The notes under the pieces are model-generated. The model saw only the letters and a list, made by a program, of their open reading frames with translations. It did not search any database and had not been told where the DNA came from. This document shows positions 43,249 through 52,147 of a stretch of DNA of 64,000 nt, piece after piece. Location: positions 1-64,000 of the forward strand of contig JAFGXV010000001.1 in assembly GCA_016936455.1 (NCBI GenBank), written 5' to 3'. This DNA is from Desulfuromonadaceae bacterium. GTDB lineage: Bacteria > Desulfobacterota > Desulfuromonadia > Desulfuromonadales > Desulfuromonadaceae. A program made the translations under genes and the position numbers. Position 1 is the stretch's first letter. Each line of letters begins with the position of its first letter.

Positions 43249-43275
43249 ACGGGAGCTGTCGGTGACAACTCCCGT
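43249..43275 (-). terminator. Terminator of tRNA-Val
   Basis: On the minus strand ACGGGAG and CTCCCGT arms with an inner TGTC/GACA pair form a hairpin, followed by TTTTTCGTTTTTC. It lies 8 bp past the tRNA. Confidence 0.8.
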
Positions 43276-43282
43276 TAACTTG

Positions 43283-43358
43283 TGGTGGGCGAAACAGGGA
43301 TCGAACCTGTGACCCTCGGTTTGTAAGACCGATGCTCTCCCAGCTGAGCTATTCGCCC
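43283..43358 (-). tRNA. tRNA-Val, anticodon TAC
   Basis: The minus strand folds as a 76-nt cloverleaf with acceptor GGGCGAA/TTCGCCC, an encoded ACCA end, and D-arm GCTCAGCTGGGAGAGC. The anticodon loop is CTTACAA and the T-loop TTCGATC. TAC reads GTA and other GTN codons. Confidence 0.96.
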
Positions 43359-43482
43359 GGGTGATGGCTTTGTATCAAGAATCGCTTTGTGCTGTCAACT
43401 GATTAATCCTGACGGCAAAAAAACTATTCAGGCTGCCCCGATCGCGTTAATCTGAACAGCCAACCGCCGACGAGGAGGCTGC

Positions 43483-44334
43483 ATGGCATTCATTCCCCCG
43501 CGCGATCTAACGCAACAGCTCAACACCCTTTGCATTGCCAAAACCCGGCTGACCATCCCGCAATTATTGATTCTCGGTTTTCTGGCCGGCGCCTATATCG
43601 GTTTCGCCGCGCACTTGGCAACGGTCATCAGCACCGGAAGCTGTGCCTGGTTCGGTGCCAAGAAATTTCTTGCCGGCGCCGTTTTCAGCCTCGGGCTGAT
43701 GTTGGTTATCATTCCGGGATCAGAGTTGTGGACCGGCAACACCCTGATGACCGCGTCGCTGTTCGAAGGCGATATCCGTCTCGGACAGATGATGAAAAAC
43801 TGGTGCATTGTCTACTGTGGCAACCTGGCCGGCGCCGCCTTTCTGGCCTGGATGATCGCCGGGCACAGCGGGCTGCTGGACAGCCCGGTTGGCACCACGG
43901 CCTTAACCATTGCCGTGAGCAAAACAACTCCCGCTGCAGGCTGGTTTGACCACCAGATTGCCTATTTCATCCGTGGCATCTGCTGTAACTGGCTGGTCTG
44001 CCTAGCTGTTCTTCTGGCTTTAGCGGCTCAGGACATTGCCGGAAAGATTCTCGGCATTTTCTTCCCGATCATGGCCTTCGTCGCCTCCGGCTTTGAACAT
44101 GCCATTGCCAACATGTATTTTATTCCGGCCGGAATTATCGCCAAGAACTCGGCCGCAGCCGTTCAGGGAACAGCTTTTACGCTTGCCCAGCTCGACCAAT
44201 TGACACCCGTGACCATGTGGACGAACAACCTCATCAGTGTCTCTCTGGGCAATCTGGTGGGCGGCGGCCTATTTGTTGCTTCGCTCTACTGGTGGTGTTT
44301 TTCCCGCCGTCAAGGACGTGGCGAGCAGGAATAA
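43483..44334 (+). CDS. Formate/nitrite transporter family protein (FocA-like)
   Basis: The 283-residue pentameric channel protein has six transmembrane helices and the FNT patterns FLAGAYIGFAAHLATVISTG, GNLAGAAFLAW and FIRGICCNWLVCLAVLLALA. The membrane-exit motif is AFVASGFEHAIANMYFIPAG, with the gating His environment. It could carry formate, nitrite or hydrosulfide; sequence alone does not settle the substrate. GAGGAGG precedes the ATG. It is monocistronic, and no pflB or nir genes adjoin it. Confidence 0.92.
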   Translation: MAFIPPRDLTQQLNTLCIAKTRLTIPQLLILGFLAGAYIGFAAHLATVISTGSCAWFGAKKFLAGAVFSLGLMLVIIPGSELWTGNTLMTASLFEGDIRLGQMMKNWCIVYCGNLAGAAFLAWMIAGHSGLLDSPVGTTALTIAVSKTTPAAGWFDHQIAYFIRGICCNWLVCLAVLLALAAQDIAGKILGIFFPIMAFVASGFEHAIANMYFIPAGIIAKNSAAAVQGTAFTLAQLDQLTPVTMWTNNLISVSLGNLVGGGLFVASLYWWCFSRRQGRGEQE

Positions 44335-44342
44335 GGTAAAAA

Positions 44343-44372
44343 GAAACCCCGCATTCGAAAATGCGGGGTTTC
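44343..44372. terminator. Bidirectional terminator between focA and the peroxidase gene
   Basis: GAAACCCCGCATT (44343-44355) and AATGCGGGGTTTC (44360-44372) form a perfect 13-bp stem around CGAA. T-rich flanks occur on the plus strand. Confidence 0.88.
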
Positions 44373-44396
44373 TTTTATCAGGCATGATCATTCCGA

Positions 44397-45464
44397 TCAG
44401 TGTGCTGCCGTCGCCAGGTTGGACAGATCAGGCTTCGGCGTCGCCTCAGTGCTTGCCGGCAGGACCGGATGAACCACGGCAGGCTGATCGCCATTCAAGG
44501 CTTCAAGGAAGCTGGTGATCTGTGCGACTTCTTTTTCATTGAGTTCCATACCCAGCTGGGAAGAACCCATGACCCCGACGGCCTGCTTCAGCGACCAGAC
44601 TTTTCCACTGTGGAAATACGGGGCCGTCAGCGCGATGTTGCGCAGGGCCGGAGAGCGGAACACATAGGCGTCGGCTTCCGTATTCGTCACCTTGAAGCGC
44701 CCCTTGTCATCAGCAGGCAATAGATCCGCACCCGGCTGTTCCACCACACCGAAGGGGAAGTAGTCGGTACCGCCCAGATTGACACCGTCATGGCAGCCAG
44801 CACAGCCGACGTTGACGAACAACTCGAGACCTGCTTTCTGCTCAGCAGACAGCGCCGCATTGTCGCCCGCCATGAAACGGTCGAGTCCGTCATTGGGGGT
44901 AATCAGCGTGGCCTCAAACAGTTCAATCGCCTCTGCCATATTGTCAAAGCTCACCGGATCGCTCGCGCCGGGAAACGCCTTGGCGAAAAGCTCGACATAC
45001 GCGGGAATTGATTTCAGCGTCTTCACGACGTTTTCCGGCTTGTTGTTCATTTCGACCGAAGCCTGAACCGGGCCTTTAGCCTGGGCTTTCAAATCTTCCG
45101 CACGACCGTCCCAGAACTGCGCCGTATTGAAAACAGCATTGAACGTTGTCGGTGCATTGCGCGGACCTTTCTGCCAGCCGTGACCGGTCGAAGTTTCCTG
45201 CAAATCGCCACCAGCCAGGCCGACGTTATGACAGGTCTGGCAGCTGATCAGTTGAGAGGCAGAAAGACGGGGCTCAAAATAAAGCATGTGCCCCAGCAGC
45301 AGTTTGGCATCGTTGTGAGCATTATCGGCAATAACCGGAGCCTGCTGCGGGACCGCCTTGAACAGCCCCTGACAGTTAGCCCGCAACGCCGTATCATCCG
45401 CCACAGCGACGGACACCAGCATAGTCGAAAGCACAACAACAAGCAGTGTTACCTGTTTCTTCAT
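44397..45464 (-). CDS. Di-heme cytochrome c peroxidase (CcpA/MauG family)
   Basis: The 355-residue periplasmic protein detoxifies hydrogen peroxide with electrons from cytochrome c. It has a signal peptide (TLLVVVLSTMLVSVAVA) and two heme-binding motifs, C75-QT-C78-H79 and C221-AG-C224-H225. The family blocks PRNAPTTFNAVFNTAQFWDG and AYVFRSPALRNIALTAPYFH follow. A C-terminal Pro/Ala-rich tail extends it slightly. A Fur-box-like sequence lies about 105 bp upstream, suggesting peroxide or iron regulation. Confidence 0.94.
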   Translation of the reverse strand: MKKQVTLLVVVLSTMLVSVAVADDTALRANCQGLFKAVPQQAPVIADNAHNDAKLLLGHMLYFEPRLSASQLISCQTCHNVGLAGGDLQETSTGHGWQKGPRNAPTTFNAVFNTAQFWDGRAEDLKAQAKGPVQASVEMNNKPENVVKTLKSIPAYVELFAKAFPGASDPVSFDNMAEAIELFEATLITPNDGLDRFMAGDNAALSAEQKAGLELFVNVGCAGCHDGVNLGGTDYFPFGVVEQPGADLLPADDKGRFKVTNTEADAYVFRSPALRNIALTAPYFHSGKVWSLKQAVGVMGSSQLGMELNEKEVAQITSFLEALNGDQPAVVHPVLPASTEATPKPDLSNLATAAH

Positions 45465-45491
45465 AATTCCTCCTTTTTCAGGTTAAAAAAT

Positions 45492-45503
45492 GGCACACGT
45501 GCC
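45492..45503. promoter_or_regulatory. GGCAC-AC-GTGCC dyad upstream of the peroxidase gene
   Basis: A perfect 5-2-5 inverted repeat lies 28 bp upstream of the peroxidase ATG. It is a possible regulator site; the binding protein is unknown. Confidence 0.3.
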
Positions 45504-45567
45504 TCAGTGAAAATTTAATGTGCTGCAATGAAGGCTAATATAACCATTTCCGTCCGCATTGCAAGCG

Positions 45568-45586
45568 GAAAATGATAACGAATATC
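45568..45586. promoter_or_regulatory. Fur/PerR-box-like sequence
   Basis: GAAAATGATAACGAATATC matches the classic 19-bp Fur consensus at 15 of 19 positions. It lies between the peroxidase gene (leftward) and the aldolase gene (rightward), closer to the peroxidase promoter. Confidence 0.5.
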
Positions 45587-45755
45587 AAAACCAGCAACTT
45601 AAGTCACCGGGCGAGGACGACATTTTCACTGTAGCAAAATTTTGATGAATTCAAATCGCACAGGCATAAAAAATAACGATGCGAATATCCATGACAGCTG
45701 TGTCCGAACGCGGCACAATAGCACGGTCAATTCACGACAAGGAGGTCATTGACGC

Positions 45756-46652
45756 ATGCCTTTACAAACCTTTTCCGGCGTCTTCCCCTATCTGGTTTCC
45801 CCCATTGATGATCAGGGCCGGGTCATGGAGACGGTACTGGGATCATTGGTCGAGCATCTGATTAACTGCGGGGTCCACGGCCTCACGCCCCTGGGCAGTA
45901 CCGGTGAATTTGCTTACCTCAACGACCAGCAACGTGAACGGGTCATCGCCGTAACCGTTGAAGCCTGTCGTGGCCGGGTGCCCGTTGTTGCAGGAGTTGC
46001 GGCCACCACCACGGTTGCTGCACGCGAACAGGTGCGGCGATACGAACAACTGGGCGTCGACGGCATTCTCGCTATTCTCGAAGCCTACTTTCCTCTGCCG
46101 GATGACGCCATTGTCCGCTATTTTAAAACCATCGCCGACAGCACCTCGTTGCCGGTGGTGCTTTACACCAATCCGAACTTCCAGCGCTGCGATCTGACCC
46201 CTCCGCTCATCGAACAACTGGCCGTCGTGGACAACATCCTCTATCTCAAGGATGCCTCGTCCAACACCGGTCGGCTGCTGTCCATCATGAATCGCGTCGG
46301 TGACCGGCTGAAGATCTTCAGTGCCTCGGCCCATATCCCACTATGCGTTATGCTGCTCGGCGGCGTCGGCTGGATGGCCGGTCCCGCCTGCATCATCCCG
46401 CGTCAGAGCGTCCGTCTCTACGAACTCAGCCAGCAACAGCGCTGGCAGGAAGCACTGGAGCTGCAGAAACCCCTGTGGCGCATCAACCAGTTGTTCGCGC
46501 GCTACAATCTGGCCGCCTGCATCAAGGGCGCTCTGGAGATACAGGGGTTCCCCGTTGGCGCCCCCCTCCCTCCGCAACCCGCGCTCACGGACGAGCAGCG
46601 GCATGAAGTGGCACTCGTACTGGACGAGATGGAGCAACTGATGAAAGATTAA
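45756..46652 (+). CDS. DapA/NAL-family class I aldolase, substrate unknown
   Basis: The 298-residue TIM-barrel enzyme has the family GSTGEF motif (47-52), Schiff-base Lys165 ([10 protein letters not shown]) and catalytic Tyr137 (VVLYTNP). The Arg that binds the substrate carboxylate in dihydrodipicolinate synthase (YNVPxRT) is missing: the motif here is YTNPNFQ. It is therefore probably not a lysine-pathway DapA but a 2-oxo-acid lyase or related enzyme. AAGGAGGT precedes the ATG at about 10 bases. It stands between a peroxidase and a convergent universal stress protein. Confidence 0.8.
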   Translation: MPLQTFSGVFPYLVSPIDDQGRVMETVLGSLVEHLINCGVHGLTPLGSTGEFAYLNDQQRERVIAVTVEACRGRVPVVAGVAATTTVAAREQVRRYEQLGVDGILAILEAYFPLPDDAIVRYFKTIADSTSLPVVLYTNPNFQRCDLTPPLIEQLAVVDNILYLKDASSNTGRLLSIMNRVGDRLKIFSASAHIPLCVMLLGGVGWMAGPACIIPRQSVRLYELSQQQRWQEALELQKPLWRINQLFARYNLAACIKGALEIQGFPVGAPLPPQPALTDEQRHEVALVLDEMEQLMKD

Positions 46653-46681
46653 CGAAACTACAGCGACGTTTTCAGCTCTCA

Positions 46682-46728
46682 ACGCGCAATAAAAAAGCCA
46701 CCTTTTGGGTGGCTTTTTTATTGCGCGT
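46682..46728. terminator. Long perfect bidirectional terminator
   Basis: ACGCGCAATAAAAAAGCCACC (46682-46702) pairs with 46708-46728 in a 21-bp perfect stem around TTTTG. Its internal A6/T6 tracts provide a U-run in both directions, serving the aldolase gene and the stress-protein/TRAP operon. Confidence 0.88.
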
Positions 46729-46741
46729 CTAAAATATCCGG

Positions 46742-47227
46742 TCAGGAAAAGGGGATAACCAGAACCGGCCTCACAGACTTGCGCAGAACTTTTTCGGCCG
46801 TACGCCCGAGAAAAGCGTATTCCAGCTGCCCTTTTGAATGCGCTCCCATAACGACAACATCGGCATCAACACGCTCAGCAGTCTGTAAAATCTGGGTAAT
46901 CGGATTGCCATGGAGCACTTCGAATGTATCAATTCGATTTAAATCCTCCGGGTGATCCGCCAGTTCGCGCGCGGCAAAACTTTTCAGTTCGTCCTGAAGG
47001 GTTTCCCGGGCCTTGTCCTCATGTCCATGTTCAAACCGATCAAGGCTGCCCTTAACCAGCATGGCCTCGATATAGCTGCGCATGGCGGCATCCACTTCGG
47101 GAATGACATGGAGAAGATGCAGACGTGAATCATTATGGCGCGCGAGCATGATGGCGTGTTTGAACGCCTGAATCGAGTTGGGGCTCAGGTCCATGGGAAC
47201 CAGAATATGTTGGTAATGTGGCAACAT
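46742..47227 (-). CDS. Universal stress protein (UspA family), TRAP-linked
   Basis: The 161-residue protein has the Usp fold with YQHILVPMDLSPNSIQAFKH and the ATP-binding Gly motif VVMGAHSKGQLEYAFLGRTA, then VRPVLVIP. It is last in an operon after dctQ, dctM and dctP. In the ectoine TRAP system TeaABC, the Usp protein TeaD binds ATP and lowers transport, so a similar regulatory role is a reasonable inference here. Confidence 0.9.
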   Translation of the reverse strand: MLPHYQHILVPMDLSPNSIQAFKHAIMLARHNDSRLHLLHVIPEVDAAMRSYIEAMLVKGSLDRFEHGHEDKARETLQDELKSFAARELADHPEDLNRIDTFEVLHGNPITQILQTAERVDADVVVMGAHSKGQLEYAFLGRTAEKVLRKSVRPVLVIPFS

Positions 47228-47321
47228 GTCGCACTCCTGCGCCTTGAATAAGGCACCGAGATGAAGATAAAGTCAAACGACGGGAGACCTGCTACCGGCC
47301 TCCCGCTTACGGTCCAATGCC

Positions 47322-48305
47322 TTACTTGCCGGCGGCGATAGCACCTTCAATCAGGTCTTTGCCGATGACATCATAGAATTTGGGATAGATGGTCATCATC
47401 TTGTCCTGCCATGCCTTGCGCTGCTCGGGAGTCAGCGTATGCACCGCGGTCTTGCCGGACTCCTTGACTTTCTGCAGATAATCCTCGTCCATTTTCAGTG
47501 CCAAACCATTGCCGTAAACCGTAGCTTCGTCCATGGCCGTCTTGATCAGTGCCTTGTTCGCATCGGAGAGTTTATTCCAGAAAATCTTGTTGGTCACGAC
47601 CAGGTAGCCCAGGTAGCCGTGATTAGACATGGTCAGATCTTTCTGCACCTCATAGAATTTTTTGGTGTAGAAGTTCGACAGCGGGTTCTCACAGGCATCA
47701 ACAACACCCTGCTGCAGTGCGCTGTAGACCTCGGAGAACGGCAGTACCTGCGGATTGGCGCCAACGGCATGGAACTGCTCTTCCAAGACCTTGGACGACA
47801 TGATGCGGAACTTGACGCCAGCGGCATCTTCCGGATTCAGCAACGGCTTGTTGGCGGAGAGCTGCTTGAAGCCGCTGTCCCAGTAACCCAGACCAACCAG
47901 ACCCTTGGTGCCCACGAGATCGAGAATTTTCTGGCCGACTTCACCGGTACAGACCTTGTGCAGATGATCCACATCGTTGAACAGGAAAGGCAGGTCAAAC
48001 AGCTGAACCTGGGGAGCGAACTTGGTAAACTTGGAGAAACTCGGAGCGGCCATTTGCACCGAGTTGGTCATCAGCGGCACCATGACGTCATTGTCATTGA
48101 ACAGAGACGAGTTGGGATACACCTCAACCTTGATCTCGCCATGGGAACGCTCTTCCACCAGCTTCTTGAAATACTCAGCGGCCTGACCTTTAGGGGTATC
48201 CACGGCAACAACATGGCTGAACTTGAGAACGATCGGGCCAGCCAAAACCGGTGTTGCCATCAGGGCAACCAACAGCATCGCGACAAACAAACCGAACTTA
48301 CGCAT
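47322..48305 (-). CDS. dctP: TRAP transporter substrate-binding protein DctP
   Basis: The 327-residue periplasmic protein has a Sec signal peptide (MLLVALMATPVLAG). The DctP fold shows LKFSHVVAVDTPKGQAAEYF, the substrate-gripping Arg in GVKFRIMSSKVLEEQFHAVG, and QQGVVDACENPLSNFYTKKF. It most resembles C4-dicarboxylate binders, but the ligand is not fixed by sequence. It follows dctM by 81 bp and precedes the Usp gene by 94 bp. Confidence 0.93.
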   Translation of the reverse strand: MRKFGLFVAMLLVALMATPVLAGPIVLKFSHVVAVDTPKGQAAEYFKKLVEERSHGEIKVEVYPNSSLFNDNDVMVPLMTNSVQMAAPSFSKFTKFAPQVQLFDLPFLFNDVDHLHKVCTGEVGQKILDLVGTKGLVGLGYWDSGFKQLSANKPLLNPEDAAGVKFRIMSSKVLEEQFHAVGANPQVLPFSEVYSALQQGVVDACENPLSNFYTKKFYEVQKDLTMSNHGYLGYLVVTNKIFWNKLSDANKALIKTAMDEATVYGNGLALKMDEDYLQKVKESGKTAVHTLTPEQRKAWQDKMMTIYPKFYDVIGKDLIEGAIAAGK

Positions 48306-48386
48306 ACAATACTCCTCCTTTTTCGAGTCGCCGGCAAACCGGCATACAGGGCAGGTTCTCCTGCCAGCTTCAAATCAGTTGATGAA

Positions 48387-49670
48387 TCAGCTGCCGTACA
48401 TCAGATTCGGCAGCCACAGGGAAATGGCCGGGATGTAAGTAATAATCAGCAGGCCAACCAGCAGGGCAAAAAACCAGGGGATGGAGGCGTGGACCACCTC
48501 CCCGAGACTTCGCCCGGAGATGCCGCTGGCCACGAACAGATTCAACCCTACCGGCGGGGTCAGCATGCCGACCTCCATATTGACAGTGATCATCACTCCC
48601 AGATGGATCGGGTCAACCCCCAGCTGCATGGCCACTGGAAAAATCAGCGGTGCGATGATCATGATCAGGCTCGACGGCTCCATGAAGTTCCCCGCCACTA
48701 GCAACATGATATTCACCAGCACCAGGAACATCACCTTGTTCAGGTTCATGCTCACGATCCAGGCCGCCAGTTCCTGCGGAATCTGCTCAATAGTCAGCAG
48801 GTAGGCAAAAACCATGGCGTTGGCAATGATGAACATGATCATAGCGGCCGTGGACGCCGAGGCCCTGATGACGTCGGGAATCTGTTTCCATTTCAGATCC
48901 TTGTAGATGAACTTCACCACGATAAAACCGTAGACTGCGGAGACCGCTGCTGCCTCGGTCGGCGTAAACAGACCGCCATAGATGCCGCCGATGATGATCA
49001 CCACGACCAGCAGACCCCACGAGGCCTCCTTGAACGACGCCCACACTTCCGACATGGGCGCCCGCTCGGTCTTTTTGAACCCGCCGCGCACGGCGGCGAG
49101 ATAGGTCACCAGCATCAGCCCGCCACCCAGCAGCAACCCGGGCACCACGCCAGCCATAAACAGCTTGCCGATGGACTGATCGACGGTGACACCGTAGACG
49201 ATCAGCACGATGGACGGCGGAATCAGAATCCCCAGGGAACCGGAACAGACGATCGAACCGATGGAGAACGACGGAGCGTAACCGTCATCTTCGATAGCGC
49301 TGATCATGATGGAACCGATGGCCGCCACCGTCGCCGGCGAGGAGCCGCTGACCGCGGCAAAGATAATACAGGCGAAAATAGCCGACATAGGCAGGCCGCC
49401 AGGCAAGTGGCCAACCACCGAGCGGGCAAAACGGATAATCCGCCGCGCGGCACCTCCCTGAGAGAGGAAGTTGCCGGCCAACACAAACAGCGGGATGGCC
49501 ATCAGGGCAAACTTGTCGAGGGAGGTAAACATCTGCTGGGCAATGACCAGCGTCGGCTGATCGGTAAACAGCAGAATGACGATGGTCGTCGACAAACCCA
49601 GCGCCACGGCAATCGGCACCCCCATAAACAGCAGGGCGAACAGCGAAAAGAACAGAACGGCGACAGACAT
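48387..49670 (-). CDS. dctM: TRAP transporter large permease DctM
   Basis: The 427-residue protein has about 12 hydrophobic segments and forms the sodium-coupled translocation subunit. DctM signatures include PLFVLAGNFLSQGGAARRII, AAVSGSSPATVAAIGSIMIS, GYAPSFSIGSIVCSGSLGIL and IPPSIVLIVYG. The start overlaps the dctQ stop by 3 bp. Confidence 0.95.
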   Translation of the reverse strand: MSVAVLFFSLFALLFMGVPIAVALGLSTTIVILLFTDQPTLVIAQQMFTSLDKFALMAIPLFVLAGNFLSQGGAARRIIRFARSVVGHLPGGLPMSAIFACIIFAAVSGSSPATVAAIGSIMISAIEDDGYAPSFSIGSIVCSGSLGILIPPSIVLIVYGVTVDQSIGKLFMAGVVPGLLLGGGLMLVTYLAAVRGGFKKTERAPMSEVWASFKEASWGLLVVVIIIGGIYGGLFTPTEAAAVSAVYGFIVVKFIYKDLKWKQIPDVIRASASTAAMIMFIIANAMVFAYLLTIEQIPQELAAWIVSMNLNKVMFLVLVNIMLLVAGNFMEPSSLIMIIAPLIFPVAMQLGVDPIHLGVMITVNMEVGMLTPPVGLNLFVASGISGRSLGEVVHASIPWFFALLVGLLIITYIPAISLWLPNLMYGS

Positions 49671-50185
49671 CAGGAATGCTCCTTCATAACCATGTCATAA
49701 CTGAATTCATCCGCAGGAACCTGCAAGGTTTTGATCAGCTTCAGCAGCACCTGGTAGGCGGCGATAAACATGGCGATCGGCACACAGATATAGATAATCC
49801 AGTACGAAATCTGCAGATCCACGGAGACCATTTCCAGCATGTGGTTGAACATGACGAAATCGTAGCCCCAGACAATCAGGCAGACCAGGTAGCCGAAAAT
49901 GATCAGCAAACTGAAGGACAGCACCCACTTAGCCACCTTGGGTGGCAACTTCTGGATCACAACGGTCACCCCGAGGTGCATGCCGATTTTAAAACCGTAG
50001 GCGGCGCCGAACAGGGCGCTCCAGATAAACAGGTAAGATGTCAGTTCCCCGGCCCAAGTCAGGGAGGCATTGAACAGATAGCGCAACACCACGTTGACAA
50101 AGGCAACCAGAGTTGCCACGGTCATGGTCAGGACCATGACAGTCGTGCTGAACAGCTCAAGATAGCGGTCAATCTTGTCAAACAT
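49670..50185 (-). CDS. dctQ: TRAP transporter small permease DctQ
   Basis: The 171-residue protein has four transmembrane helices and the DctQ motifs RYLFNASLTWAGELTSYLFI and GAAYGFKIGMHLGVTVVIQ. It is the first gene of the operon dctQ-dctM-dctP-usp. A -24/-12-like element lies about 107 bp upstream. Confidence 0.93.
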   Translation of the reverse strand: MFDKIDRYLELFSTTVMVLTMTVATLVAFVNVVLRYLFNASLTWAGELTSYLFIWSALFGAAYGFKIGMHLGVTVVIQKLPPKVAKWVLSFSLLIIFGYLVCLIVWGYDFVMFNHMLEMVSVDLQISYWIIYICVPIAMFIAAYQVLLKLIKTLQVPADEFSYDMVMKEHS

Positions 50186-50606
50186 GTAAAGACCTTTCAG
50201 ATAAGTGAAATGCGGTCAGCCCAAAGACACAACCGGCTTCTATAGCCGGACAAAATAAAAAAACGTTTTAGTTTCACACGATAAACGCTTGAGCAAACAT
50301 GATACCAACTCTTCTCAGGCCGCTAACATCCCGATTAGATAGCCGATCTGAGTCATGGCCAGCGTCTAGACAGGGGCGGATACAGGCGATATTCCGCCAC
50401 CCTGAACTCGGACTGGCGGGAATCGGCCAACTCGTTCAAAAATGTTTTTTACCCAGAATAAAAATAGGCGTGATTTTGACGCCTTCTGAAGGAAACACGC
50501 TTCAAGGGAAACTGTATCGGTGAAAAAAAACAAAAGCCGTTGCAACTCAGATAAAACTTCACTATAAATTAAAAACATCGTTTTATTTCAACAAGGAGAA
50601 TCACTC
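50186..50606. other. Divergent intergenic region between the TRAP operon and enoyl-CoA hydratase gene
   Basis: About 420 bp contain no supported gene. The left part has AT-rich tracts (AAAATAAAAAAACGTTTTAG) that may be the TRAP leader, and the -24/-12 candidate at 50292-50307. The rest, toward 50606, must contain the hydratase promoter; an AT-rich stretch at 50560-50590 precedes its AAGGAG. No enhancer palindrome was clear. Confidence 0.5.
50292..50307 (-). promoter_or_regulatory. Possible sigma-54 promoter of the TRAP operon
   Basis: On the minus strand TGGTATCATGTTTGCT has the invariant GG and GC 10 bases apart and TTGCT at -12. It deviates from TGGCACG in the -24 box at three positions. 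DctBD-controlled dicarboxylate transporters use such promoters, but no dctBD lies in the window. Confidence 0.35.
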
Positions 50607-51386
50607 ATGCCTGAAGCCCCGATTTTAACCAGCAAGAATGGCCGTATCGGCACCATTACCCTCAACCGTCCGGAGGCCATGAACACCTTTACGATTCCTT
50701 TTGCCAATCAACTGGATGAGGCGCTGTGGGACATGGAAAACGACCCGGAAATTCGTGTCATCCTTATCAAAGCCAACGGCAAAAACTTTTCGACCGGCAT
50801 CTCTCTGGACCAGTTCGACCACAAAAGCCAGCAGGCGTATCGTGACTTTCTCTATCAGATTGACGCCTTCTATCACACCCTGGCCAAAATGAAGACTTTG
50901 ACCATCTCGGTGGTACAGGGCTACGCCCTGGCCAATGGCGCCGGGCTGGCCTTTGCCACGGACATGACCATTGCCACGCAGTCAGCGGTCTTCGGCACCA
51001 CCGCTATCAATGTCGGGCTGATCTGTCTCGGACCGGCAGCACCGATGATGCGTATTCTGGGGTATAAAAAAACACTGGAGATGGTCCTGACCGGCGACAT
51101 GATTTCAGCGCAGCAGGCCTGTGATCTCGGCCTGATCAATCAGGTGGTTGAAGACGGAGAGATCGATGAGATGGTGGAAAAGCTGGTCGGAAAAATGTTG
51201 AAAAAGAGCCCGCTGGCGCTGACGATTGGCAAGGAAGGGTTGAATCGACTCAGTGAAGCATCCTGCTACGACCAGGGCCTCAACACCATGGATGACCTGT
51301 TCGCCACCCTCTGCGCAACGGAAGACGCGGTGGAAGGCGTCAGCGCATTCATCGGAAAACGGGCTCCTCAGTGGAAGGAAAAATAA
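50607..51386 (+). CDS. Enoyl-CoA hydratase/isomerase family protein
   Basis: The 259-residue crotonase-fold protein has ANGKNFSTGISLDQFD (oxyanion hole I) and VQGYALANGAGLAFATDMTI (oxyanion hole II). The usual catalytic Glu of the hydratases is not obvious at GLICLGPAAPMMRILG. It may be an isomerase, hydrolase or other crotonase member. An AAGGAG precedes the ATG. It is monocistronic. Confidence 0.88.
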   Translation: MPEAPILTSKNGRIGTITLNRPEAMNTFTIPFANQLDEALWDMENDPEIRVILIKANGKNFSTGISLDQFDHKSQQAYRDFLYQIDAFYHTLAKMKTLTISVVQGYALANGAGLAFATDMTIATQSAVFGTTAINVGLICLGPAAPMMRILGYKKTLEMVLTGDMISAQQACDLGLINQVVEDGEIDEMVEKLVGKMLKKSPLALTIGKEGLNRLSEASCYDQGLNTMDDLFATLCATEDAVEGVSAFIGKRAPQWKEK

Positions 51387-51435
51387 ACGTTCAGCCCCCT
51401 ACTCTCCAAGCTTTGTGCCTGGAGAGTAGGACACC

Positions 51436-52137
51436 TTACTTAACAACCAACCCCGCAGCAACCTCACGAACCCGTTCAGGATAATTACAGAACACCCCAT
51501 CGACGCCCCACTGCCGGAGACGACCGATCTCCTCAGGCTCATTCACAGTATAGACATAGACGGCAAGGTTGAGATGATGAGCGCGCTCAACCAGTTCCCG
51601 GGTGACGAGCTTGCGCGAAGGATGCAGGGCAACAGCTCGCAGTTGACGGGCCAGTTCGATCGCCGGACCAACCCGATCCTCAACCAGAACACCAATTGGC
51701 ACGGTGGCATGGCAGGCCCGGATCTGCTGCAGAATCTCGTGTGAAAAACAGGACAGCCACAGGCTGTTCTGTGCCCAGCCCTGTTGCCAACAACGCACCA
51801 CCAGTGCCACCACGGCGGGCACACTGGCAGCATCCTTCAGCTCGATATTGATCGCCGCCCGTCGGTCGACCAGCGCGCAGACCTCTTCGAGAAAAGGAAT
51901 CGGCTGTCCTTCTCCGGCATCAAAACGGCGCAATTGCGTCACAGAATGGGCATATAACAATCCCGTCCCGTTGGTGGTGCGGTCAAGGGTTTCGTCATGA
52001 AAAACCAGCAGCCGCCCATCCACGCAGCGCACATCCAGCTCGATCGCCTGCGCGCCCAGGGCCAATGCCTGGTTGAATGAGGCCAAGGTATTCTCCGGGG
52101 CGTGGCCCATAGCCCCACGGTGACCGATCGACAGCAT
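51436..52137 (-). CDS. Glycerophosphodiester phosphodiesterase
   Basis: The 233-residue GDPD-fold enzyme has the start IGHRGAMGHAPENTLASFNQ, then LELDVRCVDGRLLVFHDETL-type metal ligands (ELDVRCVDGRLLVFHDETL) and DRTTNGTG. It ends with YTVNEPEEIGRLRQWGVDGV. It hydrolyses deacylated phospholipid head groups to glycerol-3-phosphate. There is no signal peptide, so it is cytoplasmic (UgpQ-like). It lies 10 bp after the LysE-type gene. Confidence 0.93.
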   Translation of the reverse strand: MLSIGHRGAMGHAPENTLASFNQALALGAQAIELDVRCVDGRLLVFHDETLDRTTNGTGLLYAHSVTQLRRFDAGEGQPIPFLEEVCALVDRRAAINIELKDAASVPAVVALVVRCWQQGWAQNSLWLSCFSHEILQQIRACHATVPIGVLVEDRVGPAIELARQLRAVALHPSRKLVTRELVERAHHLNLAVYVYTVNEPEEIGRLRQWGVDGVFCNYPERVREVAAGLVVK

Positions 52138-52147
52138 GGTGAAGAAA

